DNA of 25,739 bases from Parachlorella kessleri. Taxonomy: Eukaryota; Chlorophyta; Trebouxiophyceae; Chlorellales; Chlorellaceae. The stretch lies in contig BBXU01002101.1 of NCBI GenBank assembly GCA_001598975.1, positions 1 through 25,739 on the forward strand, written 5' to 3'. A program made the position numbers and the translations under genes. Shown piece after piece: positions 16,646 through 25,739 of the stretch. Within the stretch, counting starts at the first letter, position 1. Each line of letters starts with the position of its first letter. The notes below the pieces were generated by a model, which had not been told where the DNA came from, did not search any database, and saw only the letters and a program-made list of their open reading frames with translations.

Positions 16646-17189
16646 CCTGGGGTGATGATATGTAACACTGTGGCGTCATTTACAAAAAGCAGCAGTTAGT
16701 GTCATCACACGGCCAGGATGGTTGCTTGCCCCTCGATGGGGTCCATGATGGGGTTCCAAGCTGCAGCTAGCTGCCCGCCCAAGCTGCGCCCGTGCTGTGG
16801 CTTGAGTCATAATCTTCTGCCTTTGCTAGTCCTGCTGCCGCTTGCTGTTGGCTGCAAGAGGAGCTCCCTACTTCGTACATGAGACACTATGACTTTTGGC
16901 ACCTTGATCGGCAATTGCACACTAGTAGCAGAGGTACGGCATTCGTTTCTATCTTACTTAGTACAGCTGATAACGAAGCAAAAGAGAACTGTCAGTATGC
17001 CTGCTGACACCTCCAAGCCCATTTGCCCAGTGCTACTGGAGGCAAAGACTCCTGGGTGGCCCACTGACTGTTGTCTGCTGTGCCTAATACTTGTATCCTC
17101 TACAGACTTATACTTTCTACTAACCTGCAGCTATGGACCGGTGCTGCCTAGCTTAGTGGCCTAGGCAGCAGGGGCACAGTCAGCGCAGC
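16646..17189. promoter_or_regulatory. Shared divergent promoter region, PAQR / FG-GAP genes
   Basis: 544 bases between two oppositely directed start codons. It must hold both promoters and 5' UTRs. No convincing TATA box or repeated motif was seen. Confidence 0.5.
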
Positions 17190-20100
17190 ATGTATAAGCG
17201 GGACTTTGGGATTTTGCTGCTATCGATTGTTGCGCTCTACATATCCATCAATCACGAGGGGCCCTTCACCTTCAAGAAAGCATGGTAAGGACAGATCGAG
17301 TTGCTACTCTGGGGCCCCGATGTTCCCGTTAGGGCCCTGTGGCAACAGAGGATCTTTGACCGCAGTGCGCTTGGCTGCAGCCTTGTGTGTGTGTCAACTC
17401 TGGCATTCCTTTCCTTGGACAAAATTTATTTGGCATGAGACTTGGCCTTTAGTCACATGGAACTATGGGGTTCTGCAGGTATCACAACTTTGAGGGCGTG
17501 GGTGGTCTGCTGGACACACTCGAGCTGTTACCCCAGCCCATTGTAGTGAGTGAACCCTACGCATGTAGCCCTCTATCCCAGATAGAAGTCCAGCAATGAC
17601 AAAGCGCTTTCTGCGTTCCTTTAGGATGCTGTGGAGCTCCTCCTAATCTTGCAACCAGTTTGCACCAGACAATTGTTTTTGTCTTGGCTGTCTGTATGGC
17701 TTTGCGCGCTTGTTGCAGATCGCTGCAGACTTCCAACGCCTATTCAACTCCTCTTGTGCTGCAGGCTGACTTGAATGGTGATGGCAAGCCAGAGATAATA
17801 GTGGCTGCACCTGATGGCAACGTTAAGGTGCTGGCCCCACGACGCTTTGGTGATGGTTTTGCCCAGGCGCTGCTGCTCTCAGGTGAGGCCGATGGTTGGT
17901 TGGCTTGGTGAGGCAATGCCAAAGTGATAGCATAGCGATCTGTATCATGGCTGGTGTTCAGTGCTGTGGCAGGCAACTCTTGCTTGCCAGGTGCCCAAGC
18001 GCCCAAGCTCTCACACTTGGAATGCTTCTTAAGGGTGCTGAAGTGCCTTTCGTCTGCCACCGACGCTGCAGAGCTGAGCATAGCTGAGGGTCGAGAGCAC
18101 GTCCATATAGTAGGGCTGGCTTCTGGCCACATCACGCCGCAGCACAAGGAGCTTGTCTATGCTCCACGGAAGCAGGTGATGCTCGTGTTTAATGGTATCT
18201 GTGCAAGCAACGACTGTCCAAGCATGTAGGTAATACCTTGCCAATGCTGTCGCCCTGCCATGGGGCTTACCGTCAGGCAAGCTTAAGTGACATTTGCATC
18301 ACTAGCTGAAACTGGATGCCGGGCCTCTCCAAATAGTGCATATAACCACTTATGTTGGGGATTGCCTGAAAAGTTGCGGTACTACGGCCTCATAACTAAG
18401 TGCCCTACCCTCCACAGGTGGTGGTGGTGGTGACCAACCAGCTGAAGGTGCTGTGCTATGACCACAACTTGAGGAGGCTGTGGGAGCAGGACTTGCAGGT
18501 ATGGGCTGTGCTGCTATGCTGTGTGCATCATTTCACTACTCCATCATATGTTTGCAGCGCTCCTATGAAAGGAGGGCAGGGGGACCCAAGCCCAAGCTGC
18601 TTCTCATGCACATGGGAACTGGCTATAGGGGTGCCATACTGGGTTGCTTGCATTGGCGTGCTGTTCCCCGCAGTGCCTGCCATGCACACTGTTACTGGGG
18701 CTCTGGCAATCCAGGGGATGTCCAGGCTTCGTTTAGCAAGCCAGGCCGCATTGGGGTTCTGGCCTCGCATATACCACCTCCCTCCAATAGCCGGTCAAAA
18801 CCCCTTAGCACGGCTGACTGGTGTCCCATGATGCCGCGCAGGAGCACTACCCCGCTGGAGGGACCATTCGGGAGCTGGCACTGCACATCTCTGAGACTTC
18901 CATCTCCCAGGGAGATAAGGGCCTGGTGGTAGTGGGGGCCTCTGTCACTCCCCTTACCCTGGCTGACCAAGTTGCGCGAGGTAAGTGTGGTGAGGTGGGA
19001 GGCTTTGCTTGCGGGTGTCGATCCTGACAAAGTTGCCTTCCTGTGGGCATTGAATTACCTCACCTGTCCTATCAGTATCAGTGTCCTGCAGGATTCCGAC
19101 TTGTCGTGTGACGCAGCAGTGCATTCTGCCGCAGCCCTTCCCCGAGGCATTGCAGTCGAAAATGACCGCACAGTTCGTGCTAAGGATACCCTGGACCTCA
19201 TCAACTCTGCTGCAGAGGACGCTGTTGAGAAGGAGGAGCATCTGGAGGAGCTGGAGCGCAGTCATGCTGACGGCAGTGAAGGAGGAGCGGGGCAGCAGGC
19301 GCAGCAGGCACAGAGGGACCAAGTGGCCAGCCGGCGCCGCAGCCTGCTAGCACTGGAGGGCACGGCTGGGGACTCCACTGCTGCTCAGAAGAAGGTGGGT
19401 AGTGCGTGGAGTGGTTCCCAATGTATGCCAAGATGGAGACTGCATGGGTTGTCGTCCTCGGGCTGCCAATCATGATGCTAGTTCTCTTCATCACCTCCAA
19501 ATGCCAGGGAGGTACCCTACTTGCAAGCACCGGACCTGCTGTGGCTGGCTGCTGCGTATGCTAGTCCCTGCTTCCCGGGGGGGCAAGCCGGCAGCAAGGC
19601 GCAGGCCTTGGCCTTGTGCAGGGTGGCGAGGGTGAGGACCACAGCGAGGAAGGGCGGCATTTCTCATACTTTGCCTTCGAGGGCAGCAAGGGCGAGCTGC
19701 GCTGGAAGCATGAGGTGCGCTGTACCGGGTCGGGGGAGGCCGTACTTAAATGCCTGCTTGGGCTTCAGATCTGCGGTTTGGGTTAGACAAACAACCGGTG
19801 GAGGCAAGGCAGCTAGTGCGGAAGACTGAGGGGATGTGTTGATACCAAGTCATAACATTTCTCTCTGCCTGCTTGCCATTGTTTATGTACATCAACTACC
19901 TTGCGCACTGCTCGAATGCCGTGCTGCCCGATTGGACGACATGATGAGATAGAGGGACCTGCCTTGGCAAGTCACTACTACTACTTGCAATCCATGCGTC
20001 ATGTTCACGCCTTTGTTCATGGCCTGGCAGCCTCTGCCAGACCATTGCAGAGCAGGGCAGGTGGGTCCCGCTGCACTTGCATGGTTTGTGTGTCTCGTGC

Positions 20101-23100
20101 ACCATATGGCCTGCCCCCCAATGCAGGCGGAGGACTTTGTGAAGGACCTCGCTGCGTCTCGTGAGGAGCTTGTGGCCACCCACTCCTACCGCCTCAAGGC
20201 GGAGCAGGCCGAGGCAAGGCACTACGGCGAGCACTCCTGCCGAGCGTACCGCGAGTCGGTGCTGGGCGTGCTGCCCCATGCCTGGGGCTCCCGCCTGGAC
20301 ACACGGCTGGAGCTGGCGCGGTTTGAGAAGCAGCGCGAGGGCAAGGGGGCGCAGGTATTCAGGGCTTGCAGTGCCACGGATGTGGAGGACAGAACTGGGA
20401 GGTATGGGTGCCAAGCACTTGGGATAGGCCGCCCTTGCGGAGCCACCAACCCGAATGTACAGGCACATACTCTGTCGCCACTGCATCCCCAGCTCCTGGT
20501 CCCGATGCTGGGCCTTGCCCCCAAACGGAAACCAACCTCCGGGCCAGCGGTGGCATGCCCCGCACCTACCTGTCACGCATGTGCCACCTTCACTTGGAGC
20601 AGAAGGAGCAGCTGTCCAAGCTGGGATCTTCCAAGGGTAGGACCCCACCCACGCCCCGGGAGCGGCCCGAGAAAGGAAGGAAGGGCACCAAGGCGGCTGG
20701 TGCAGACAATCCTGTCACAGATGTGCTGGCTTCGGTGAGGCCGCCCTTCTATTTTAGTCAAGGCTAGCAAGACTGACATGGGAGCGTGTGTGTAGCGTGG
20801 TAGCAGAAAATAGGCCTGCCACAGGCGCCTCTATTCCTGCTGCCACGCTCTGCACACGCTCCCCTACTCCTCTGCAACCTGCAACTTTCTTGACAGAGCA
20901 GCAATGTCCTGCGCAAGGAAACTGATGACAGATTTGTGCAGCCTTTGGCAGCTGCCTCCTACGATCTTTGGAGTGCTGACTTGTTATAGCTCCGGGCTGT
21001 AGCAAGACCCTACTGCTCTTGCCAGACAGTGGTATGCAAGATATCCCTGCCTCTGCTGTGTCAAGACAAGTCTGGCATGCTCTGAGCCTGCAGGTGATCC
21101 GTGGGGCGATGCACAGCGGCGGCAAGCAGGGCAAGACCATGGGAGCCAACGTGCTGGTGGCACACGTTGGTGGGTGGAAGCTCTTTGGCATGCACACTCG
21201 AGCTTGCCAGCAGACTGCATTGTGGGTGGAAAGTTTAGCATGCACGCAAGTATGCTAGCAGACTGCCATGGGGACCTGCTGTCCTAGTTGCAAGCATGCG
21301 CTACATGCAAGTTGGTACGCTGCATTGCATTTGCCGCGGACCGTTGTTAGCCTACTCACCTCCCCAGGCAAATGCCATTCTGCCTCCTTCTTTTCTGTGC
21401 TGCAGAGGAGGGCATTGAGGCAGTCCACCTGTACAGCGGCCGTACCGTGTGCCGCCTGCACCTCCCCTCCCCGGGGCTGAATGCGGACCTGAACGGCGAT
21501 GGTGTGCCCGACTACATTGTCGCCCGAGGCGGAGACCCAGAGGAGCTCATCAACTTGTCACACACTGGGCACCAGGATGCTGCCACAGCTTACTGCTCGG
21601 CTGTTGCCATGTCGGGGGTGCCGCCCACGCTGCCGCTGTTCAATGGGTCGGTGTGCCGGCCATTTGGGCGGGGCCTGAGCAGGAGCGCGGAGATTGGGGA
21701 GGTGGAGGTGAGCCTCAGGGAGGGGCAGAGCTGGGCCGGGGTGAGGTATGTGTGGGAGGTTGCTGCAGTGGGTTGTGGTAGGTTGCAATAGGGTCGAGTA
21801 TGTCTTTGTGGGGCTGTGTGCAACTCTCCCGGGGCAGCAACCGGGTTGTATTGGCAGGACAGCAACAGCAAGTTGGATATGATGTTGTGGCTGCAATGGC
21901 TGAGCCAATCACATTCTGCGGAGAGCAGGTGCACATTCAAACAGCGCCCTCTCCTGTGCCTTGCAGGTGGCCCAGCCCATCATGCTGCCTATCCCAGGCC
22001 AGCGTGGGCACTACCGCATAGGCAAGGTCGGCCAAAAGGGCATCGCAGTGTTCCTCAACAGCCGAGGGGACTTGACTGGGTATGATGCCCAAGGCGAGAT
22101 GCTGTGGCAGGTGCGCGGGGAGGGGGCCAGCCCACAGCGGACAGAGAAGAGTTGGGGGCATTACCGGGGGTGCCCACAGCATTGCTATCGCACATCGAAT
22201 TAGACTTGCCCTGGGGCTCCGCTTGGCACAGGTAATGCAAGCAAGTTGGGGTAGAGCGGGTCGACCTGGTCAGCTAGCATGGCAAGGAAGCTGGTGGTTG
22301 GCTGTGTACCCGTTACAAGCAGCACCAAGCACATGAGGGAATATCCCGACTAGAACTCAGCGCAAGCTGATATCCTCATGCTGACAGCCCTACTGTGAAA
22401 CCAAGGGCTTCTTACATGCGCACAATGTGCTGCGGAGGGCCATCTTCCGCTTGGCGTCTATGCCCCCAAGCAGGCCTCTACCCCGGCCAGCTGGACGCCC
22501 CACGAACTGGGGGAGGACGAGGATGTGCCACATAGATTTGTCACCCTGAAGCCTGTGCCTCTGCGGTCCAACGCCGTGCCAACCGTCATCTTGGCAGGTA
22601 AGGCCTTGCCATCTGTTGCGCAGGCTATCAGGTAATGGCAGCCACATGCAGGTTTTGGCTGTGCTGGCAGGAAGGGTGTCCGGGCAGGACTTCTGGAAAA
22701 CATGCATGTCAGCTGGGCAACTGTGTTGGCAGGGATATGCTTGTGAGGTCGTCATTATATGGCTGATCCCGCCCTCGGCGCTCCCTGTGCTGCAGCTGGC
22801 GGCTACTCTGCGGTGATCATGAGCGAGCATGGCCACGAGCTGGACTCCCTGGACCTGCCAGAGCTGCCTGCACAGCCGCTGGTGCTGGCCGACTTCAACT
22901 TTGATGGCTACACAGACATTATACTGCTGGGCCATGTGAGTGACCGGCGCTTGCCCGCAGGGCAGCCAATGTGTGTGTGGAGCAGCACATTTGCTGGCTG
23001 TTATTGTGTGACCCGTTACCTCTCCTTCAAGGCACAGGTTGCCAAGTTTAGCCATGGGTTGGGTACTCTGCTGCAGCACAGCGCAGAGGATCCTACTGTG

Positions 23101-23396
23101 CACAAGGGGTGCTGTCAAACTAGACCCCAAAGCTTTCCACCGCACAGCATGGACTCCTGACAGGGAGGCAGGCAGTCACGACAGCTCACAACCTGTGCTG
23201 GTGGCAAGGCTAGTGACCCTGTGGCTTGCAGGAGGGCATCTACGGCTGGGCCCAGGTTCGGCGGCCGGGGGCGGTGCCCTTCAGCGCGCTCGTGGGCGGC
23301 CTGATTGTGATCATGGTGGGCGTCTTCATCACCCAGCAGGGCTTCATGCAGCAAGGGGGCAAGAGGAGAGGGCGCAGCACAGATAGGGTGGATTGA
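17190..23396 (+). CDS. NERD1: FG-GAP repeat membrane protein, NERD1-like (plant At3g51050 family)
   Basis: Sixteen exons: 17190-17284, 17479-17545, 17765-17882, 18072-18175, 18418-18498, 18842-18980, 19135-19394, 19622-19714, 20127-20401, 20548-20734, 21094-21169, 21406-21707, 21967-22110, 22474-22597, 22796-22935, 23232-23396. All phases join (789 residues). It follows the plant protein from MYKRDFGILLLS to the C-terminal anchor. An N-terminal signal anchor covers about 6-20 and a C-terminal helix about 750-769 (FSALVGGLIVIMVGVFITQQ), with a basic tail. Integrin-alpha-like FG-GAP calcium loops appear at ADLNGDGKPEIIVAA (55-69), ADLNGDGVPDYIVA (525-538) and ADFNFDGYTDIILLG (720-734). VVVVVTNQLKVLCYDHNLRR is the most conserved stretch. 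Arabidopsis NERD1 is a secretory-pathway membrane protein linked to exocyst function and root growth (known); a trafficking or wall role here is inference. The protein is longer than the plant one (about 700), mainly in an acidic coiled insert at about 202-288. Exon 4 could instead start at 17991, adding 27 codons. Confidence 0.88.
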
Positions 23397-23605
23397 CCTG
23401 GGCGAGCAGCTGGGGGCGACATGCAGTGCTGCCTTGCAAGTTCTGGTACTGTTGCGTGTGATGTGGTGTGAATGGCATACTGTAAGCGTGCCTATTAGTT
23501 GCAGTGGAGTTGTGGACAAAGAAGCGAGCGCACCTTTCTGCCATCCCTTCCATGCATGCCAGCGGAGTGGGCCATGCGAGCCTGATACCGGTGCACGTCA
23601 CTAAA

Positions 23606-23610
23606 TGTAA
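23606..23610 (+). terminator. Polyadenylation signal TGTAA of the FG-GAP gene
   Basis: TGTAA lies 210 bases after the FG-GAP stop codon and matches the canonical chlorophyte signal. Confidence 0.65.
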
Positions 23611-23692
23611 CTGCCCTGCCTGGCACAGACTCTAATGCCCCTGGTGAAAGCCCTCAAAACCCTGCCTTGCCACCTTGCTGGAAGGTCAATGC

Positions 23693-23697
23693 TTACA
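23693..23697 (-). terminator. Polyadenylation signal TGTAA of the thioredoxin gene
   Basis: TTACA on the plus strand lies about 370 bases past the thioredoxin stop. It is only about 85 bases from the signal of the convergent FG-GAP gene, so the two transcripts would end almost touching. Confidence 0.6.
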
Positions 23698-24066
23698 GAA
23701 CTAGTAATAGTTGGGCAATGAAACACAATGAAAGTTTCTTCTCCTGCTTCCAACAAAACTGAGGGGGCCCGGCCGCACTGCTTCAAGTGCATACCACCGC
23801 ACCATAGCCTTGCATAAGGGCCACCGCCTCTCCACATGACTGAGCTCCTGCTGCGTCGGTGCTGGATGCAGCAACTTCCAGACCAACAAATGAGTCAGGG
23901 GTCACTCCCTGGCAAAGTGAAAAGCAGGAACACACCATTCGCCCACAGAAGTAGGTCCCACTTGTCTGCCTGTACCGGCCACCACTCCTGACCGTGCAGA
24001 AACCGCGCCAAGTCAGTGTTGCAACCGACTCTCACTCTCGCTGCCCCAAGCTAGCAGTGCTCCTCC

Positions 24067-25175
24067 TCAGTCCAGGAACTTCTCGATAGTCTGCAAGAGA
24101 CTCTTCTTGGGCACCGCACCAATCACGGCATCCATCTTCTGGCCGTTCTTGTAGATCATGATGGTGGGAATGCTGCGGATGCCAAGCTCAGTGGCTGTCT
24201 TGGGGCTCTCGTCCGTGTTCATCTTCAGCTGCAGCAGTTCAGGAACCACTGGTCAGCCCCTAGCTGTTGGCATCTCAGGGCTACCTAAGTCGCGACCCTC
24301 GCGCTCTCCGAATCTTGCCAAGAAGATGCAGTCACTCAGCCTTGTATGCCGCATTCTGTCGAGCTCAGGCACGCCCAGCAGAAGACCACAGGCTATGCAC
24401 CGGCAACTGCAGCAAGACATGCCCGGCAAGCCTGGCTGCACAAACACTACCACGCTAGGGGCAGCCCGGTTTTCTGCCAGATGCAAAATGACTCACCACT
24501 CGCAGCTTGCTGCCGTACTCCACTGCAATTTCGTCCACAATAGGGGCAATCATGCGGCAGGGCCCGCACCTGCAGCCAACAGCGATCAACCTCGTCAGGA
24601 GCCCTGCAACCGGTGCTGACTGCATACGGCTACAAGCTCCCACCCCTTCGCAGCCGGCACCTAGAAACAACAGCCCCTGCTGGCAACTACCAATGACTCG
24701 ATGCCATCCCCAGCAGGCCTGATAACCACTCCGTCCACTGCCAAGCCATGCCAAGAACACAGTCATGGGCCCCCCCTGGGCTCCCCCGTCGTGCCGTGCG
24801 CCCCCTCTTTGAACTTGGCAAGCTCACCAGGGCGCCCAAAAGTCAATAATAACGGGCACGGGGCTCTCCAGCACAAGCTCCTTGAAGGTCACGTCAGTCA
24901 CAGCGCCAGCACCTGCGAGAAAACACCACCCAAGTTCACACTGACCGACAAGGCAGCGCTGGATTACCTGAAATGCCAACACGCGGCAGCACGGTCACAC
25001 CTTGGGAAGTGCTGGTTTCCTGTGCGTGCACCCGCAGTGACCGACTGGGCCTGATCTTCTGTAGCCTGGCAGCCGCAAAGCGTGGGGCAGCAGCCGCGGG
25101 CAGCCGAGCTGCCTGCCTGGGCCTCACATGGCTGGCAGGAGCCACAAGACCGGCCTGGAGCACGAGCGCGGACAT
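24067..25175 (-). CDS. TRXM: Chloroplast m-type thioredoxin precursor
   Basis: Four minus-strand exons: 25175-25001, 24912-24828, 24569-24497, 24228-24067, phases exact, 164 residues. Residues 1 to about 48 are Ala/Arg/Ser-rich without acidic residues (start [20 protein letters not shown]), typical of a chloroplast transit peptide. The mature domain has [20 protein letters not shown], the redox motif WCGPC at 87-91 (split by the second intron after two bases of the Trp codon), [37 protein letters not shown] with the cis-Pro at 132, and a C-terminal helix ending EKFLD. The two Cys in WCGPC are the catalytic pair. The protein passes electrons from ferredoxin-thioredoxin reductase to stromal enzymes (known for the type). 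An alternative first donor at 24967 would lengthen exon 1 to 24968 and add 11 residues in frame; both give a sensible protein. Confidence 0.93.
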
Positions 25176-25460
25176 TCTCCCTATACCTTCAACGGCAAGT
25201 GCCAAGGATAGCAGACTTGGATTCAAAACCTCCGTTAGGGGCTTGGTGCATCACAACCAGGCGCGCTAAATATCCTGGCACTACATCGTACCGCCGAGTA
25301 GAGCGCAAAGCAGGTTGGTCTGTGGGGAGTCCTCCCACTGATCAGACCGAACGCCAGCTGCAAGCCTGATCAGGTTGCGACTGGGTGATCTAGCCGCGAG
25401 TTGCCCCTCCAATCTGCCAGGGCATCGCTGCAGCAAGGCTTGCCAGCGTAGCCTGATACA
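25176..25460. promoter_or_regulatory. Divergent promoter region, thioredoxin m / mitochondrial protein
   Basis: 285 bases separate the thioredoxin start (minus) from the next start (plus), so both genes probably share a compact bidirectional promoter. No clear core element was recognised. Confidence 0.5.
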
Positions 25461-25739
25461 ATGGCTTTGCTAGCTGGGACTCCAGCTGCTAAGGGTCTAC
25501 AAAGGGCGCTTGCATGCAGCAGCTCGGCAGCATGGGGCCTGCTGGGGCGCAGACTCATGTCCAGTGAGACCTCGGTTGAAGGCGAGACTATCACCGTCCA
25601 GGTGAGATTTCAGTGAGTGCGTGGTGATGTTGCCTGGGCTAAGGGACAATTGCGCGCATGCCGCGACCAAACACACGTTGTCCACCCAGGGGAGGATGCT
25701 GCTGCTGCAGGTGAACCCCTTCAAGGCACACAGGGGATA
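25461..25739 (+). CDS. 5' end of a mitochondrially targeted protein, possibly pyruvate dehydrogenase E1-alpha (partial)
   Basis: Exon 1 25461-25601 (ATG at 25461, 47 codons), intron 25602-25710 (GTGAGA...CTGCAG), and exon 2 from 25711, cut by the window end. The first about 33 residues are Ala/Leu/Arg/Ser-rich with no acidic residue (MALLAGTPAAKGLQRALACS, later GRRLMSS), as in a mitochondrial presequence. The following ETITVQVNPFKAHRG resembles the first beta segment of mitochondrial PDH E1-alpha, where plant enzymes have a similar ITIET...PFTAH stretch. That assignment rests on about 15 residues and is tentative; the presence of a targeted protein is more certain than its identity. Confidence 0.5.

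Larger units (their letters stand above)
23397..24066. other. Convergent 3' region between FG-GAP and thioredoxin genes
   Basis: 670 bases holding both 3' UTRs. No coding potential was recognised beyond chance frames. Confidence 0.6.

Noticed and set aside
17991..18071. Longer form of FG-GAP exon 4 starting at 17991
   Set aside because: It is in phase but adds 27 residues absent from plant relatives; the acceptor at 18071 (CTGCAG) fits better. Kept only as an alternative.
20001..20738. 245-codon plus frame in the FG-GAP gene
   Set aside because: Out of frame with conserved exons; it reads through introns. The phase-consistent exons 20127-20401 and 20548-20734 match the family instead.
22390..23145. 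251-codon minus frame antisense to the FG-GAP gene
   Set aside because: Crosses two confirmed plus-strand exons and introns and shows no family resemblance.

Overview
The window reads as the left end of a nuclear chromosome of a green alga (core chlorophyte, probably Chlorophyceae). The evidence is C-rich telomere-type repeats (CCTAAAA/CCCTAAA/CCCTAAAA) at the extreme 5' end in the orientation of a left terminus, dense small GT-AG introns, plant-type organelle proteins, and TGTAA/TTACA polyadenylation signals (the chlorophyte signal) behind the four genes whose 3' ends are visible. All multi-exon models were built by hand by matching splice phase and protein-family conservation; no search was run.

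Layout. 1-110 is degenerate telomeric repeat. 111-1662 is subtelomeric DNA without recognisable genes but with two large imperfect fold-back repeats (176-396 and 1161-1394). 1663-9149 is a complete Ty3/gypsy chromovirus: two identical 144-bp LTRs, 5-bp target duplication AGCGC, candidate primer-binding site, polypurine tract, an extra spliced ORF1, Gag with a zinc knuckle, and an uninterrupted protease-RT-RNase H-integrase-chromodomain Pol. ORF1 carries a 123-bp patch copied out of frame from the 3' end of pol, which stops it early.

9722-14476 (minus) is a 10-exon gene for a prolyl-tRNA synthetase-like protein. The whole fold is recognisable, but the TxE loop, the motif 2 loop, the TSH histidine, the motif 3 arginine and the C-terminal Tyr all appear lost, and there is a long Gln/Arg-rich N-terminal extension. 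It is the best candidate here for something undescribed: a ProRS-derived pseudo-synthetase. 15088-16645 (minus) is a four-exon PAQR/hemolysin-III-type membrane protein. It is divergent from a 16-exon gene at 17190-23396 (plus) encoding an FG-GAP repeat membrane protein like plant NERD1. That gene converges on a four-exon chloroplast m-type thioredoxin gene (24067-25175, minus). The thioredoxin gene is in turn divergent from the first exons of a mitochondrially targeted protein, possibly pyruvate dehydrogenase E1-alpha, cut by the window end (25461-25739).

The host genes look like ordinary housekeeping or membrane-trafficking genes in alternating head-to-head and tail-to-tail arrangement and do not form an operon or pathway. 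The unusual parts are the telomere-proximal fold-back DNA, the young retroelement with its self-copied patch, and the ProRS-like gene.
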